From positions 7,750,001 through 7,814,000 of the forward strand of contig NZ_CP130720.1 of the NCBI RefSeq assembly GCF_035984415.1: a stretch of DNA of 64,000 nucleotides, given 5' to 3'. The stretch comes from Streptomyces sp. NBC_01296. Its GTDB lineage: Bacteria; Actinomycetota; Actinomycetes; Streptomycetales; Streptomycetaceae. The notes beneath the pieces were generated by a model. It did not search any database and was not told the DNA's origin. It saw only the letters and a list, made by a program, of their open reading frames with translations. The position numbers and the translations under genes were made by a program. Of the stretch, positions 43,026 to 50,852 are shown piece by piece (positions within the stretch are counted from its first letter, which is position 1; each line of letters begins with the position of its first letter).

Positions 43026-44708
43026 ATGTTGAGGCATCAGCGTGAGCTGCCCCGTCTGATCTCCGACGCCCATGTCGACGCCCTGGTCGCGCTCGACCCG
43101 ATCACCGGCACGTACCTCGGGACGTCCGCCGGCGCCGGGAGACTGCCCGACTACTCGCCCGACGGGGCCCTGGCCGAGGCCGAGCTCGCCCGCGAGACCC
43201 TCGTACGGCTCGCCGCCCACACGGACGGCGGCGCCGATGTCGAGCGGCGGTGCGCGCGGCTGCTGCGGGAGCGGCTCGACGCGGAACTCGCACAGTACGA
43301 CGCCGGCGAGCACCTGCGCGCCGTCAACAACATCTCCTCGCCCCTGCACCGGGTGCGCAAGGTCTTCGCCGTGATGCCGGCCCGTACGCCCGAGGACTGG
43401 GCGGCGATCGCGGAAAGGCTGCGGGCCGTGCCCGGGTGCCTGAGCGGCTACCGTGCCTCCCTCGCCGAGGGCGCACGCCGCGGAACGACCGCGGCTCCCC
43501 GCCAGGTACGGGCCAACGTGGCACAGCTGGAGGAGTGGCTGGGCACCGGGGGCGGGGGTGGATTCGGCCGTCTGGCCGCCGGCGCGCCGCCGCACATGGG
43601 CGCCGAGGTCGGGGCCGCGGCGCGGGCGGCCACGCTGGCCTTCGCCGAGCTGGGGGAGTGGTTCCGGCACGAGTACGGTGCACGGGCCGCCGGCGCCGGC
43701 GCCGAGGACGCCGTCGGGCGCGAGCGTTACGGCCGCTTCGCGCGCTACTACACCGGCGCGGACCTCGACCTCGACGAGGCGCACGCGTACGGCTGGGAGG
43801 AGTTCCACCGGCTGCTGCCCGAGATGCGCGCCGAGGCGGAGCGCATCCTGCCCGGCGGGCAGGATCCGTGGGTGGTGCTGGCCTGGCTGGGAGAGCACGG
43901 GAAGAGCGTCCACGGCGTGGAGGAGACCAGGCTCTGGCTCCAGTCCCTGATGGACGGGGCCGTGGAGGCCCTGGACGGGCGGCACTTCGACATCGCCGAG
44001 CCGGTCCGGCGCGTCGAGTCGTGCATCGCGCCGCCCGGTGGCGCCGCAGCCCCGTACTACTCGCAGCCCTCCCTCGACTTCGCGCGCCCGGGCCGGACCT
44101 GGCTGCCCACGCTCGGCAGGACGCGCTTCCCCACCCACAACCTCGTGTCCACCTGGTACCACGAGGGACTGCCCGGCCACCATCTCCAGCTGGCGCACTG
44201 GACGTTCGTCGCAGCCGAGCTGTCCCGCTACCAGACGAAGGTCGGCAAGGTGAGCGCCACCACCGAGGGCTGGGCCCTGTACGCCGAACGCCTCATGGAC
44301 GAACTGGGGTTCCTCACCGACCCCGCCCACCGGCTGGGCCATCTCGACGCCCAGATGATGCGGGCCGTCCGTGTCGTGATCGACATCGGCATGCACCTGC
44401 GGCTGCGCATCCCCGCGCACTCGCCGTTCCGGCCCGGGGAGCGGTGGACTCCCGCGCTGGCACGGGAGTTCCTCGGCCGCTACTCGAGCCGGCCAGTCGC
44501 CTACCTGGACAGCGAGGTCGTCCGCTACCTGGGCCGGCCCGGCCAGGCCATCTCGTACAAGCTCGGCGAACGGGCCTGGCTGGAGGGCCGGGAACGGGCC
44601 CGGGCCAAGCAGGGCCCGGACTTCGACCTCAAGCGCTGGCACATGGCCGCACTGTCGCTCGGCTCACTGGGTCTCAGGGATCTGAGCGACGAGCTCGGAT
44701 CCCTGTAG
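43026..44708 (+). CDS. DUF885 family protein, putative metal-dependent peptidase
   Basis: 560 residues from ATG 43026, with AGGAGG five bases upstream. The zinc-like motif is YHEGLPGHHLQ (about 380-390), with a downstream GWALYAERLMDELG that supplies the third acidic ligand, as in DUF885 proteins. Other family blocks: DEAHAYGWEEFHRLLPEMRA and SYKLGERAWLEGRERARAKQ. No signal peptide; probably cytosolic. Activity of the family is poorly known. Confidence 0.85.
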   Translation: MLRHQRELPRLISDAHVDALVALDPITGTYLGTSAGAGRLPDYSPDGALAEAELARETLVRLAAHTDGGADVERRCARLLRERLDAELAQYDAGEHLRAVNNISSPLHRVRKVFAVMPARTPEDWAAIAERLRAVPGCLSGYRASLAEGARRGTTAAPRQVRANVAQLEEWLGTGGGGGFGRLAAGAPPHMGAEVGAAARAATLAFAELGEWFRHEYGARAAGAGAEDAVGRERYGRFARYYTGADLDLDEAHAYGWEEFHRLLPEMRAEAERILPGGQDPWVVLAWLGEHGKSVHGVEETRLWLQSLMDGAVEALDGRHFDIAEPVRRVESCIAPPGGAAAPYYSQPSLDFARPGRTWLPTLGRTRFPTHNLVSTWYHEGLPGHHLQLAHWTFVAAELSRYQTKVGKVSATTEGWALYAERLMDELGFLTDPAHRLGHLDAQMMRAVRVVIDIGMHLRLRIPAHSPFRPGERWTPALAREFLGRYSSRPVAYLDSEVVRYLGRPGQAISYKLGERAWLEGRERARAKQGPDFDLKRWHMAALSLGSLGLRDLSDELGSL

Positions 44709-44719
44709 GCACTGCGTGG

Positions 44720-45991
44720 CTAAGGGCGTGCGGCGGTGTGTTCGAGGATGGTGCGGACCTCCGCGGTGATCGCGGTCTCGTTCTGCTCGAACTCGGGGCC
44801 GGTCAGCAGGTTCGGGTCCGCCGGGAGGCCGGTGAGGACCGGGGTGTGCAGGTGGCCGCCGGGCAGCTGCGGGGCGAGGTCGCCGCGCAGGCGGTTGGAG
44901 CGGTAGGCCACCTCGTTCGACAGGTAGCCGCCTCCGCCGCCCTCCACCGCCCGCGAACCCGGCGTCGGGCCGTCCTCACGGTCCACCGGCGCGGCGGCAC
45001 CCGCCGGGATCTCGGTGACGGCGGTGTTCAGGAGCACCGGGTACGGGCTCTGGACGGCGCTGGTCGCCGCGTCGGTGGGAAGCGTGGTCCGGATGAACTC
45101 CGCGCCCGGGGCGAGGCCGGGAGCGGTCACGGGGTGTTCGCGGGTGCCGCCGGAGAGGGAACGGGTGTTGTCGGGGTACGGATCCGCCGACCGGGACCGG
45201 CCCGCCCAGGCCTCCAGGGTGAAGATGCCGGGGTAGCCCTGGCTGATGGTGGTGATGACGTCCGCCGCGCCGGGACCGCCGGACAGGCGGGGCGTGAAGG
45301 CCCGCTCCACGATGCCGGCGTCGAAGTCGGCGTACCGCACGGGCAGGACGACGGCCCGGATCTCGGCGCGGCTGCCGTCGGCGAGGGTGATGCGGCGGCC
45401 GCTGAGTCGGAGGGCGGCGGAACCGGAGGGGTTGGCGCGGCGCAGCTCGGCGTCCAGGCCGAAGGGGTCGAAACCGCTGATGAAGACGCGCCGTACGCCC
45501 GGGGCGGTCCGGAAGGCGTTGTCGGTCAGGCCGCGCGAGGCGTCCTCGAAGCGGGCGCGCAGCGCAGCACGGTCGACGGCGAATGCCGGCTCCCAGCGGG
45601 CGAGCGCGGCGGTCATGGCCAGCCGGGTCCAGTACAGCGGCCGGTCGTCCCCGGCCGGGAGGTCACCGCCGGGCCGCTGCCCCTGGGCCCGGTGTACGGC
45701 GGCCTGCCAGAGGGCCTCGCCCCAGCCGTCGAGGAGCGGCCCGGCTTCGGCGGGGCTCCGGACTGCGCACAGCGCGGCGGGAAAGCGCCGTACGAAGTCC
45801 CCGAACCCGCCGCGCTCGACGAGCGCCGTGGTCCGCGCATCCGTGAGCCGCGCCTGCTCGGCGTCGAGGGGCGCCGAGGGCGCGGTGCGGCACGAGGCGG
45901 TGTCCTCAGCGTGCGCGGGCGCGGTGACGGCCAGGGGGAGGACGGTGGCAAGAAGGACCGCGAAGGAGGCGGCACGCCGTAAGAGCATCAT
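44720..45991 (-). CDS. Secreted pyroglutamyl-peptidase I homologue with Ser at catalytic Cys
   Basis: 423 residues from ATG 45991; neighbouring ATGs at 45988 and 46003 are also possible, and none has a ribosome site, so the message may be leaderless. The signal peptide ends near APAHA (about 31). The PGP-I N-terminal motif is VFISGFDPFG (usual TGFEPFG). The Glu region is retained (GIFTLEAWAGR) and the His region (HLHTPVL) as well. The catalytic motif, normally YxCNxxxY, reads YLSNEVAY, so Cys is Ser. It is about twice the family length, with an extra N-terminal helical region. It converges on the DUF885 gene. Confidence 0.75.
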   Translation of the reverse strand: MMLLRRAASFAVLLATVLPLAVTAPAHAEDTASCRTAPSAPLDAEQARLTDARTTALVERGGFGDFVRRFPAALCAVRSPAEAGPLLDGWGEALWQAAVHRAQGQRPGGDLPAGDDRPLYWTRLAMTAALARWEPAFAVDRAALRARFEDASRGLTDNAFRTAPGVRRVFISGFDPFGLDAELRRANPSGSAALRLSGRRITLADGSRAEIRAVVLPVRYADFDAGIVERAFTPRLSGGPGAADVITTISQGYPGIFTLEAWAGRSRSADPYPDNTRSLSGGTREHPVTAPGLAPGAEFIRTTLPTDAATSAVQSPYPVLLNTAVTEIPAGAAAPVDREDGPTPGSRAVEGGGGGYLSNEVAYRSNRLRGDLAPQLPGGHLHTPVLTGLPADPNLLTGPEFEQNETAITAEVRTILEHTAARP

Positions 45992-46042
45992 GCAATGTGA
46001 CATTACATAGGGGGGATCAGCTTCCACCAGACGTCTTTCCGG

Positions 46043-46954
46043 TCACTCCGGCACAGGCGTGTCGCGTTCCTCGGGCACGGGCGTATCGCGCCGGCGCCGT
46101 TGCAGCGTCGCGTCGAGGGCAGCAGACAGATCGGGGACCGAAGGCCTCGCCGCCGGGTCGGACCGGAGGCAGCCGTCGATGGCCGCGGCCAGGGCGCGCG
46201 GGAGGCGTCGGCGGGCGGTCACCGGCGGCGCCGTCTCCTCGAGCTGCGGAAACCAGCCCGCGCTCCCGCTGTCCGTGGTGCCGTCGGCCGTTTCGCCGGG
46301 GTCGAACGGGACGTCCCCGGTGGCGAGTTCGTACAGCGTGATGCCGATGCCCCAGACGTCGGCCGCCGCCGACAGCGGTCCCCCGCGCGCCTGTTCGGGA
46401 GCCAGGTAGCCGAACGTGCCCACACCCGGCGGGGCGATGCCCGGCGCACGGGCGACGCTGAGGTCGAGCACCTTCGCGTGGCCGCATTCCACCACGACGT
46501 TGGACGGCTTCAGGTCCAGGTGCAGCAGACCCTGCCCGTGCAGGTAGTGCATCGCGGAGCACAGCTGCACGCCCAGGACGGCCACGTCCTCGGCGGCAGC
46601 CCGCCGGGGCAGACGGCCGATGAGGTGGGACAGCGTCTCGCCCGTCAGCGTCTCGAGGACGACGAGCGGCTCGGGCGACTCGAAGGTCTCGTACGCACGG
46701 ACCAGATGCGGATGCGTGAAGCGCTGCAGCCAGCGGCCCTCGCGGACGAGCCGGTCGCCCAGCCGGGGCTCGTCGCGGCAGTCGGGGCGCAGGACCTTCA
46801 CCACGCACCGGCAGTCCCGTTCCTCGCTCCAGGCGTCGTAGAGGTCGAGCCAGCCGGTCCTGGCCAGGTGCGCCAGGACCTCGTACCCCGGCGCGGGGGC
46901 CGTGCCGGGCGCGAGGGGCGGGGCCGCGGGCCGGGTGGCGGTGGCAGGGCTCAT
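46043..46954 (-). CDS. Serine/threonine protein kinase without sensor domain
   Basis: 303 residues. Kinase blocks: VVKVLRPDC (ATP Lys, about 49), HLDLKPSNVV (catalytic Asp, about 145), VLDLSVARAP where DFG is DLS (about 163), GTFGYLAPEQARGG (activation loop end) and AADVWGIGITLYELATGDVPF. The C-terminal tail carries two copies of DTPVPE. The Gly-rich loop at the N-terminus is weak. No membrane helix or PASTA domain. It starts 16 bp after the ABC transporter gene, so the two are co-transcribed. Substrate unknown. Confidence 0.87.
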   Translation of the reverse strand: MSPATATRPAAPPLAPGTAPAPGYEVLAHLARTGWLDLYDAWSEERDCRCVVKVLRPDCRDEPRLGDRLVREGRWLQRFTHPHLVRAYETFESPEPLVVLETLTGETLSHLIGRLPRRAAAEDVAVLGVQLCSAMHYLHGQGLLHLDLKPSNVVVECGHAKVLDLSVARAPGIAPPGVGTFGYLAPEQARGGPLSAAADVWGIGITLYELATGDVPFDPGETADGTTDSGSAGWFPQLEETAPPVTARRRLPRALAAAIDGCLRSDPAARPSVPDLSAALDATLQRRRRDTPVPEERDTPVPE

Positions 46955-46970
46955 GACAGGACCTTCGGGC

Positions 46971-48836
46971 TCACGACAGGATCTTCAGGGGCGCGGCGGC
47001 CGCGGCGGCGCCGGGCGCGCCGCCGTTCGCGCGGTACAGGCGGGCGTAGGCGCCGCCCCGTACGAGCAGCTCCTCGTGCGTGCCGCACTCGACGACCCGG
47101 CCCCGGTCCAGTACCACCGTGCAGGTCGCGTCGCGCACGGTGAGCAGGTTGTGCGAGATCACGACGGTGGTCCGCCCGGCCATCAGCCGGCGCAGCGGTT
47201 CCATGATCCGGCGGCCGGACTCGGCGTCCAGGCCGGTGGTCGGTTCGTCCAGCAGCAGCACAGGTGCGTCCCTGACCATCGCGCGGGCGATCGCCAGGCG
47301 CTGGGCCTGTCCGCCGGACAGCGTCCGGCCCCGCTGGCCCACCACGGTGTCGTAGCCCTCGGGGAGCAGCCGGATGAACGCGTCGGCGTCGGCCGCGCGG
47401 GCGGCCGCGACGATGTCCGCCTCCGTCGCGCCGGGCCGGCCGTAGGCGATGTTCTCCCGTACGGTGCCGTGGAAGACGAGCGTCTCCTGCAGCACGACCG
47501 CGACGTTCTCGCGCAGCTCGGACAGCTGCAGCTCCCGCAGATCGGTGCCGTCGAGGAGGACCGCCCCCTGATCCGGGTCGTAGAAGCGCAGTTGCAGCTT
47601 GCCGACCGTGGACTTGCCCGCGCCGCTCGACCCGACCAGCGCCAGTGTCGTACCGGGCTCCACCCGGAACGACACGTCGCGCAGCGCCCACCGCGACGTG
47701 TCCGGATAGCGGAACGAGACGCCGCGGAACTCGACATCGCCCCGGGCGCGCCCGATCCTCCGGGCACGGGCGGCTTCCACCTCGACGACCTGGGGGCGCT
47801 GGTCGAGCAGTTCGATGATCCGCTCGGCCGACGCGGACGCCGCGTAGAACGTGGTCGTGAGCTGGGACAGGTCGCGGATCGGACTGTAGAGCTTGCTCAA
47901 CAGGGCGATGAAGACCAGCAGTCCGCCCAGCGTGAGCTGCCCCTGCGCGAGCTTCCACGTCCCGAGGCCCATCACGGCCAGTGCGCCGGTCAGTTCGATC
48001 ATCTCGACGATCGGGCCGTAGACGGAACGGATCCGGGCCGAGACCATCTGCGCGCGGAAGCGGCCCATGCTCTCCCGGGCGAACCGGCCTGCCTCCGTCC
48101 CCTGCCGGTTGTACGCCTGCACCAGCGCGATGTTGCCGAGCGACTCCTCGGCTATCGCGCTGATCGAGCCACTGCGCCGGCGCCGCTCCCGTGACGCGGC
48201 CTTGACCAGCCGCGAGAAGCGCCGGGCCGAGGCCCAGAAGAGCGGCACGATGATCAGCGCGAGGAGGGTCAGGTCCCAGCTCAGGTAGAAGAGCAGGCCG
48301 AGGAAGACGCCCAACTGGACCACGTAGTAGAGGGCGTTGGCCACGCCGGAGAGCAGGAACGTCTCGATCGCGTCGACGTCGCCGGTGATGCGCGACAGTA
48401 CGTCTCCCAGCCGCCGCCGTTCGAAGAACCCGAGCGAGAGCCCCTGGACGTGCCGGTAGACGTCCGAGCGCAGGGCCAGCAGGAAGCGCTCGCCGACCCA
48501 GGTGGACATCACGTCGTCGGCGAACTCCAGAACGCCGGAGAGGATGACGAGCCCCAGGTAGGCGAGCGCGATCCAGAGGAAGGGGCGCAGATCGCGCGGA
48601 ACGAGCACCTCGTCCACCACGATCTTGAAGAGCCAGATCTCGGCCGCGTCGATGAGGGGGCCGATCATGCTGAAGAGGAGGATCGGGACCAGCCAGCGCC
48701 GTCCGCCGCGGGTGTACGGCCAGAACCGCCGGAACGCCTCGCGCGGGGCGACCGGCGGCGCGGCGGCGACGACCGCATCGGGATCATCGGCCACCGACAG
48801 CAGCCGGTGCAGCGCATGCCACGCGACACGCCTCAT
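46971..48836 (-). CDS. ABC exporter, fused permease and ATPase
   Basis: 621 residues from ATG 48836, with GAGGAA nine bases upstream. The N-terminal half has six membrane helices, from about residue 45 (WLVPILLFSMIGPLIDAAEI) to about 290 (GALAVMGLGTWKLAQG). The ATPase has Walker A GSSGAGKST (about 395), signature LSGGQAQRLAIARAM and Walker B VLLLDEPTTGLDAE, and the H-loop VVISHNL. It works as a homodimer or with a partner for export of a lipid, drug or peptide. It is followed by the kinase gene and preceded by a 53-aa peptide gene. Confidence 0.92.
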   Translation of the reverse strand: MRRVAWHALHRLLSVADDPDAVVAAAPPVAPREAFRRFWPYTRGGRRWLVPILLFSMIGPLIDAAEIWLFKIVVDEVLVPRDLRPFLWIALAYLGLVILSGVLEFADDVMSTWVGERFLLALRSDVYRHVQGLSLGFFERRRLGDVLSRITGDVDAIETFLLSGVANALYYVVQLGVFLGLLFYLSWDLTLLALIIVPLFWASARRFSRLVKAASRERRRRSGSISAIAEESLGNIALVQAYNRQGTEAGRFARESMGRFRAQMVSARIRSVYGPIVEMIELTGALAVMGLGTWKLAQGQLTLGGLLVFIALLSKLYSPIRDLSQLTTTFYAASASAERIIELLDQRPQVVEVEAARARRIGRARGDVEFRGVSFRYPDTSRWALRDVSFRVEPGTTLALVGSSGAGKSTVGKLQLRFYDPDQGAVLLDGTDLRELQLSELRENVAVVLQETLVFHGTVRENIAYGRPGATEADIVAAARAADADAFIRLLPEGYDTVVGQRGRTLSGGQAQRLAIARAMVRDAPVLLLDEPTTGLDAESGRRIMEPLRRLMAGRTTVVISHNLLTVRDATCTVVLDRGRVVECGTHEELLVRGGAYARLYRANGGAPGAAAAAAPLKILS

Positions 48837-48904
48837 GGACGCGTTCCTCAAGATTGCCGGCCGGGCGGATCAAGGAGCGGGGTCCGCCCAGCCGTTCTCG
48901 GCGG

Positions 48905-49066
48905 TCAGCAGCCGTGGCCGTGGCGGCCGTTGTTCCCGTGGTTGCCGTGACCGGTGTTCCGGTGACGACCGTTACGGCGGTTGCCGGTGTTGTCGTCGCG
49001 CCCCGAGGTCATGTCCCTCTTTCCGTGACGGCGGTGTGCTGGGATGAGATGAGTGAAGATCGCCAT
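48905..49066 (-). CDS. 53-residue His/Gly/Asn/Arg-rich peptide
   Basis: The ATG at 49066 has AGGAGG seven bases upstream, so translation is very likely. The N-terminal part (MAIFTHLIPAHRRHGKRD) is short and basic; the C-terminal 32 residues contain no large hydrophobic residue and end GHGNHGNNGRHGHGC, with a single Cys at the last position. The whole has 8 His, 10 Gly and 7 Asn. A second ATG at codon 19 would give a 35-residue form. It lies 68 bp upstream of the ABC exporter gene and the kinase, all on the minus strand. An exported or metal-binding peptide, or a modified peptide precursor, are possible; none is shown. Confidence 0.55.
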   Translation of the reverse strand: MAIFTHLIPAHRRHGKRDMTSGRDDNTGNRRNGRHRNTGHGNHGNNGRHGHGC

Positions 49067-49284
49067 GAGCTTTCCTCCTGGAGAGACTTCTACAGGGGCA
49101 TACGGTCCAGACGGGTCGGGAGATTGCGTTTTCCGGAAAAATCTCCCGATCGGCATGGCGTGGCACAGCACGGCACGGCACGGCATCGCGCCGCGGACAG
49201 GGCCCACGGGTGGGTGAATCGGCCCCGATCGGGCCGGGCTGGTATGGGATGGCCCGGCACACCCTCATTCGATGGGAGATCCAC

Positions 49285-49521
49285 ATGAAGATCCGTACCC
49301 TGGCCGTTGCGGCCTGCCTGGTCGTCGGTGCGACGCTGGGCGGGATCGGCAGCGCTTCCGCCGACGCCACGGCCGAAGGCTATGCCATCGGCTCCCCGGG
49401 CTTCCTTTCGGGCAACGTGGTCCAGGTGCCGATCCACATCCCGATCAACATCTGCGGCAACAGCGTCAACATCATCGGGCTGCTGAACCCGACCGCCGGC
49501 AACGTCTGCGTCAACCACTGA
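49285..49521 (+). CDS. Short chaplin (single chaplin domain)
   Basis: 78 residues from ATG 49285 with GGGAG six bases upstream. Sec signal peptide (MKIRTLAVAACLVVGATLGG to about ASA-DA, residue 27) and one chaplin domain: GSPGFLSGNVVQVPIHIPIN, then ICGNSVNIIGLLNPTAGNVC. The two Cys should form a disulfide, as in short chaplins ChpD-H. Chaplins are secreted amyloid-forming proteins that coat aerial hyphae and lower surface tension. A strong terminator follows. It is divergent from the peptide/ABC/kinase set. Confidence 0.92.
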   Translation: MKIRTLAVAACLVVGATLGGIGSASADATAEGYAIGSPGFLSGNVVQVPIHIPINICGNSVNIIGLLNPTAGNVCVNH

Positions 49522-49535
49522 CACGTCCGGCACGC

Positions 49536-49563
49536 GGTGTCACCGGATCCGTCCGGTGGCACC
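49536..49563. terminator. Strong hairpin terminator after the chaplin gene
   Basis: A 12-bp stem (GGTGTCACCGGA with TCCGGTGGCACC, one T-G wobble) around loop TCCG, 15 bp after the chaplin stop and 50 bp before the 3' end of the convergent MFS gene. Confidence 0.7.
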
Positions 49564-49613
49564 GCCCGGCGTGACGAGACCGACGCCAGGCCTGACAGGG
49601 CCGCAGCCCGGCG

Positions 49614-50852
49614 TCACGGGACCCCGCGGATGCGGCGGACCAGTACCGACCCCGCCAGCGCCAGAGCCCCCGCGAGCGCGTACAGCGCGGTGTACCCGCC
49701 GAAGTGGGTGACCACCGGCGCGGCGATCACCGGAGCCAGCACCTGGGGCAGCGCATTGGCGACGTTGATGACGCCGAGGTCCCGGCCCCGGTCCTCCGCC
49801 GTCGGCAGCACATCCGTCAGCAGGGCGAAGTCCACCGACGTGTAGACGCCGAACCCCACCCCGAGGACGAGCGAGGCGACGATCGCCCCCGTCCAGGTCT
49901 GCCAGACGGCGAGCAGCAGGGTGGCCGCCGAGATCACCAGCCCCGACCCGATGACGTAGACCTTCCTGCGGCCCGTACGGTCCGACCGGACACCGCTGAC
50001 CACCACCGTGGCCAGGAGGGTGAGCGCGTTGAGCGCCGTCAGGATCAGCACGCCCGTGTCCGCGTCGTCCTCGTAGTGCACGGCATCGGTCAGGTAGTAC
50101 AGCAGGTACATCGTGCTGACCGAGTACGACAGGTTCATCAGGAAGCGCGTCAACCAGGCCCAGCCGAAGTCGGGATGGCGCCGCGGATCGATCCAGAAGC
50201 CGGTGAGGAAGGTCCGCCACCGGAAGGCGGGCCGGGCGTCTGGCCACAGGCGGGTGTCGCGCCGCATCACCACGTACGGGACGGCCGCGAGCACCGAGAA
50301 CGCCGCGCAGGCCAGATAACCGGCGGTGACCCCGCCCGCGACCGTGGCCAGCGCCGTGCCGACCAGGATCCCGCCGACCTGGGAGACGCCGAGCCAGCCG
50401 CCGACCAGGCCGCGCTGCCGGGCCGGCACCTGGTCGGGCACGGCGGCGGTGAGGGCGGCGAACGCCGCGTTGAGCGCGAGCTGGACCAGGCACCATCCCG
50501 CGATCACCCAGGAGACGCTCGAGGCACGGGCGAGGACGAGCAACCCGGCCGCCCCACCCAAGACTCCCGCCACCACCCAGGGGATCCGCCGGCCCGCCGA
50601 CGACGTCGTACGGTCCGACAGGGCCCCGAAGACCGGGTTGGCGACCATCGAGACCGCCGCTCCCACACCCGTCACGAGGGCGAGGGTGGACGCCTTGTGG
50701 TCCGAGGTGAGCTGCTGCGCCTGGCGGGCCAGGAGCAGTTGGAGCGGGCCGAACCAGCCGACCCAGACACCGAGATTCGCGAGGGACAGCGCACCGACCC
50801 AGCGCCCGCCGACCGGGCCGGCGGTCTCCTCGGCCGTCCGACCGACGGTCAT
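49614..50852 (-). CDS. MFS transporter, probable sugar importer or exporter
   Basis: 412 residues from ATG 50852, which overlaps the stop of the upstream beta-glucosidase by 4 bp (ATGA). Twelve helices; loop GALSDRTTSSAGRRIPWVVA (about 78-97) between helices 2 and 3. The pattern FGPLQLLLARQAQ...VTGVGA resembles GPH-like or other sugar MFS porters in actinobacteria. Coupling to GH1 suggests transport of a beta-glucoside such as cellobiose. Confidence 0.82.
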   Translation of the reverse strand: MTVGRTAEETAGPVGGRWVGALSLANLGVWVGWFGPLQLLLARQAQQLTSDHKASTLALVTGVGAAVSMVANPVFGALSDRTTSSAGRRIPWVVAGVLGGAAGLLVLARASSVSWVIAGWCLVQLALNAAFAALTAAVPDQVPARQRGLVGGWLGVSQVGGILVGTALATVAGGVTAGYLACAAFSVLAAVPYVVMRRDTRLWPDARPAFRWRTFLTGFWIDPRRHPDFGWAWLTRFLMNLSYSVSTMYLLYYLTDAVHYEDDADTGVLILTALNALTLLATVVVSGVRSDRTGRRKVYVIGSGLVISAATLLLAVWQTWTGAIVASLVLGVGFGVYTSVDFALLTDVLPTAEDRGRDLGVINVANALPQVLAPVIAAPVVTHFGGYTALYALAGALALAGSVLVRRIRGVP

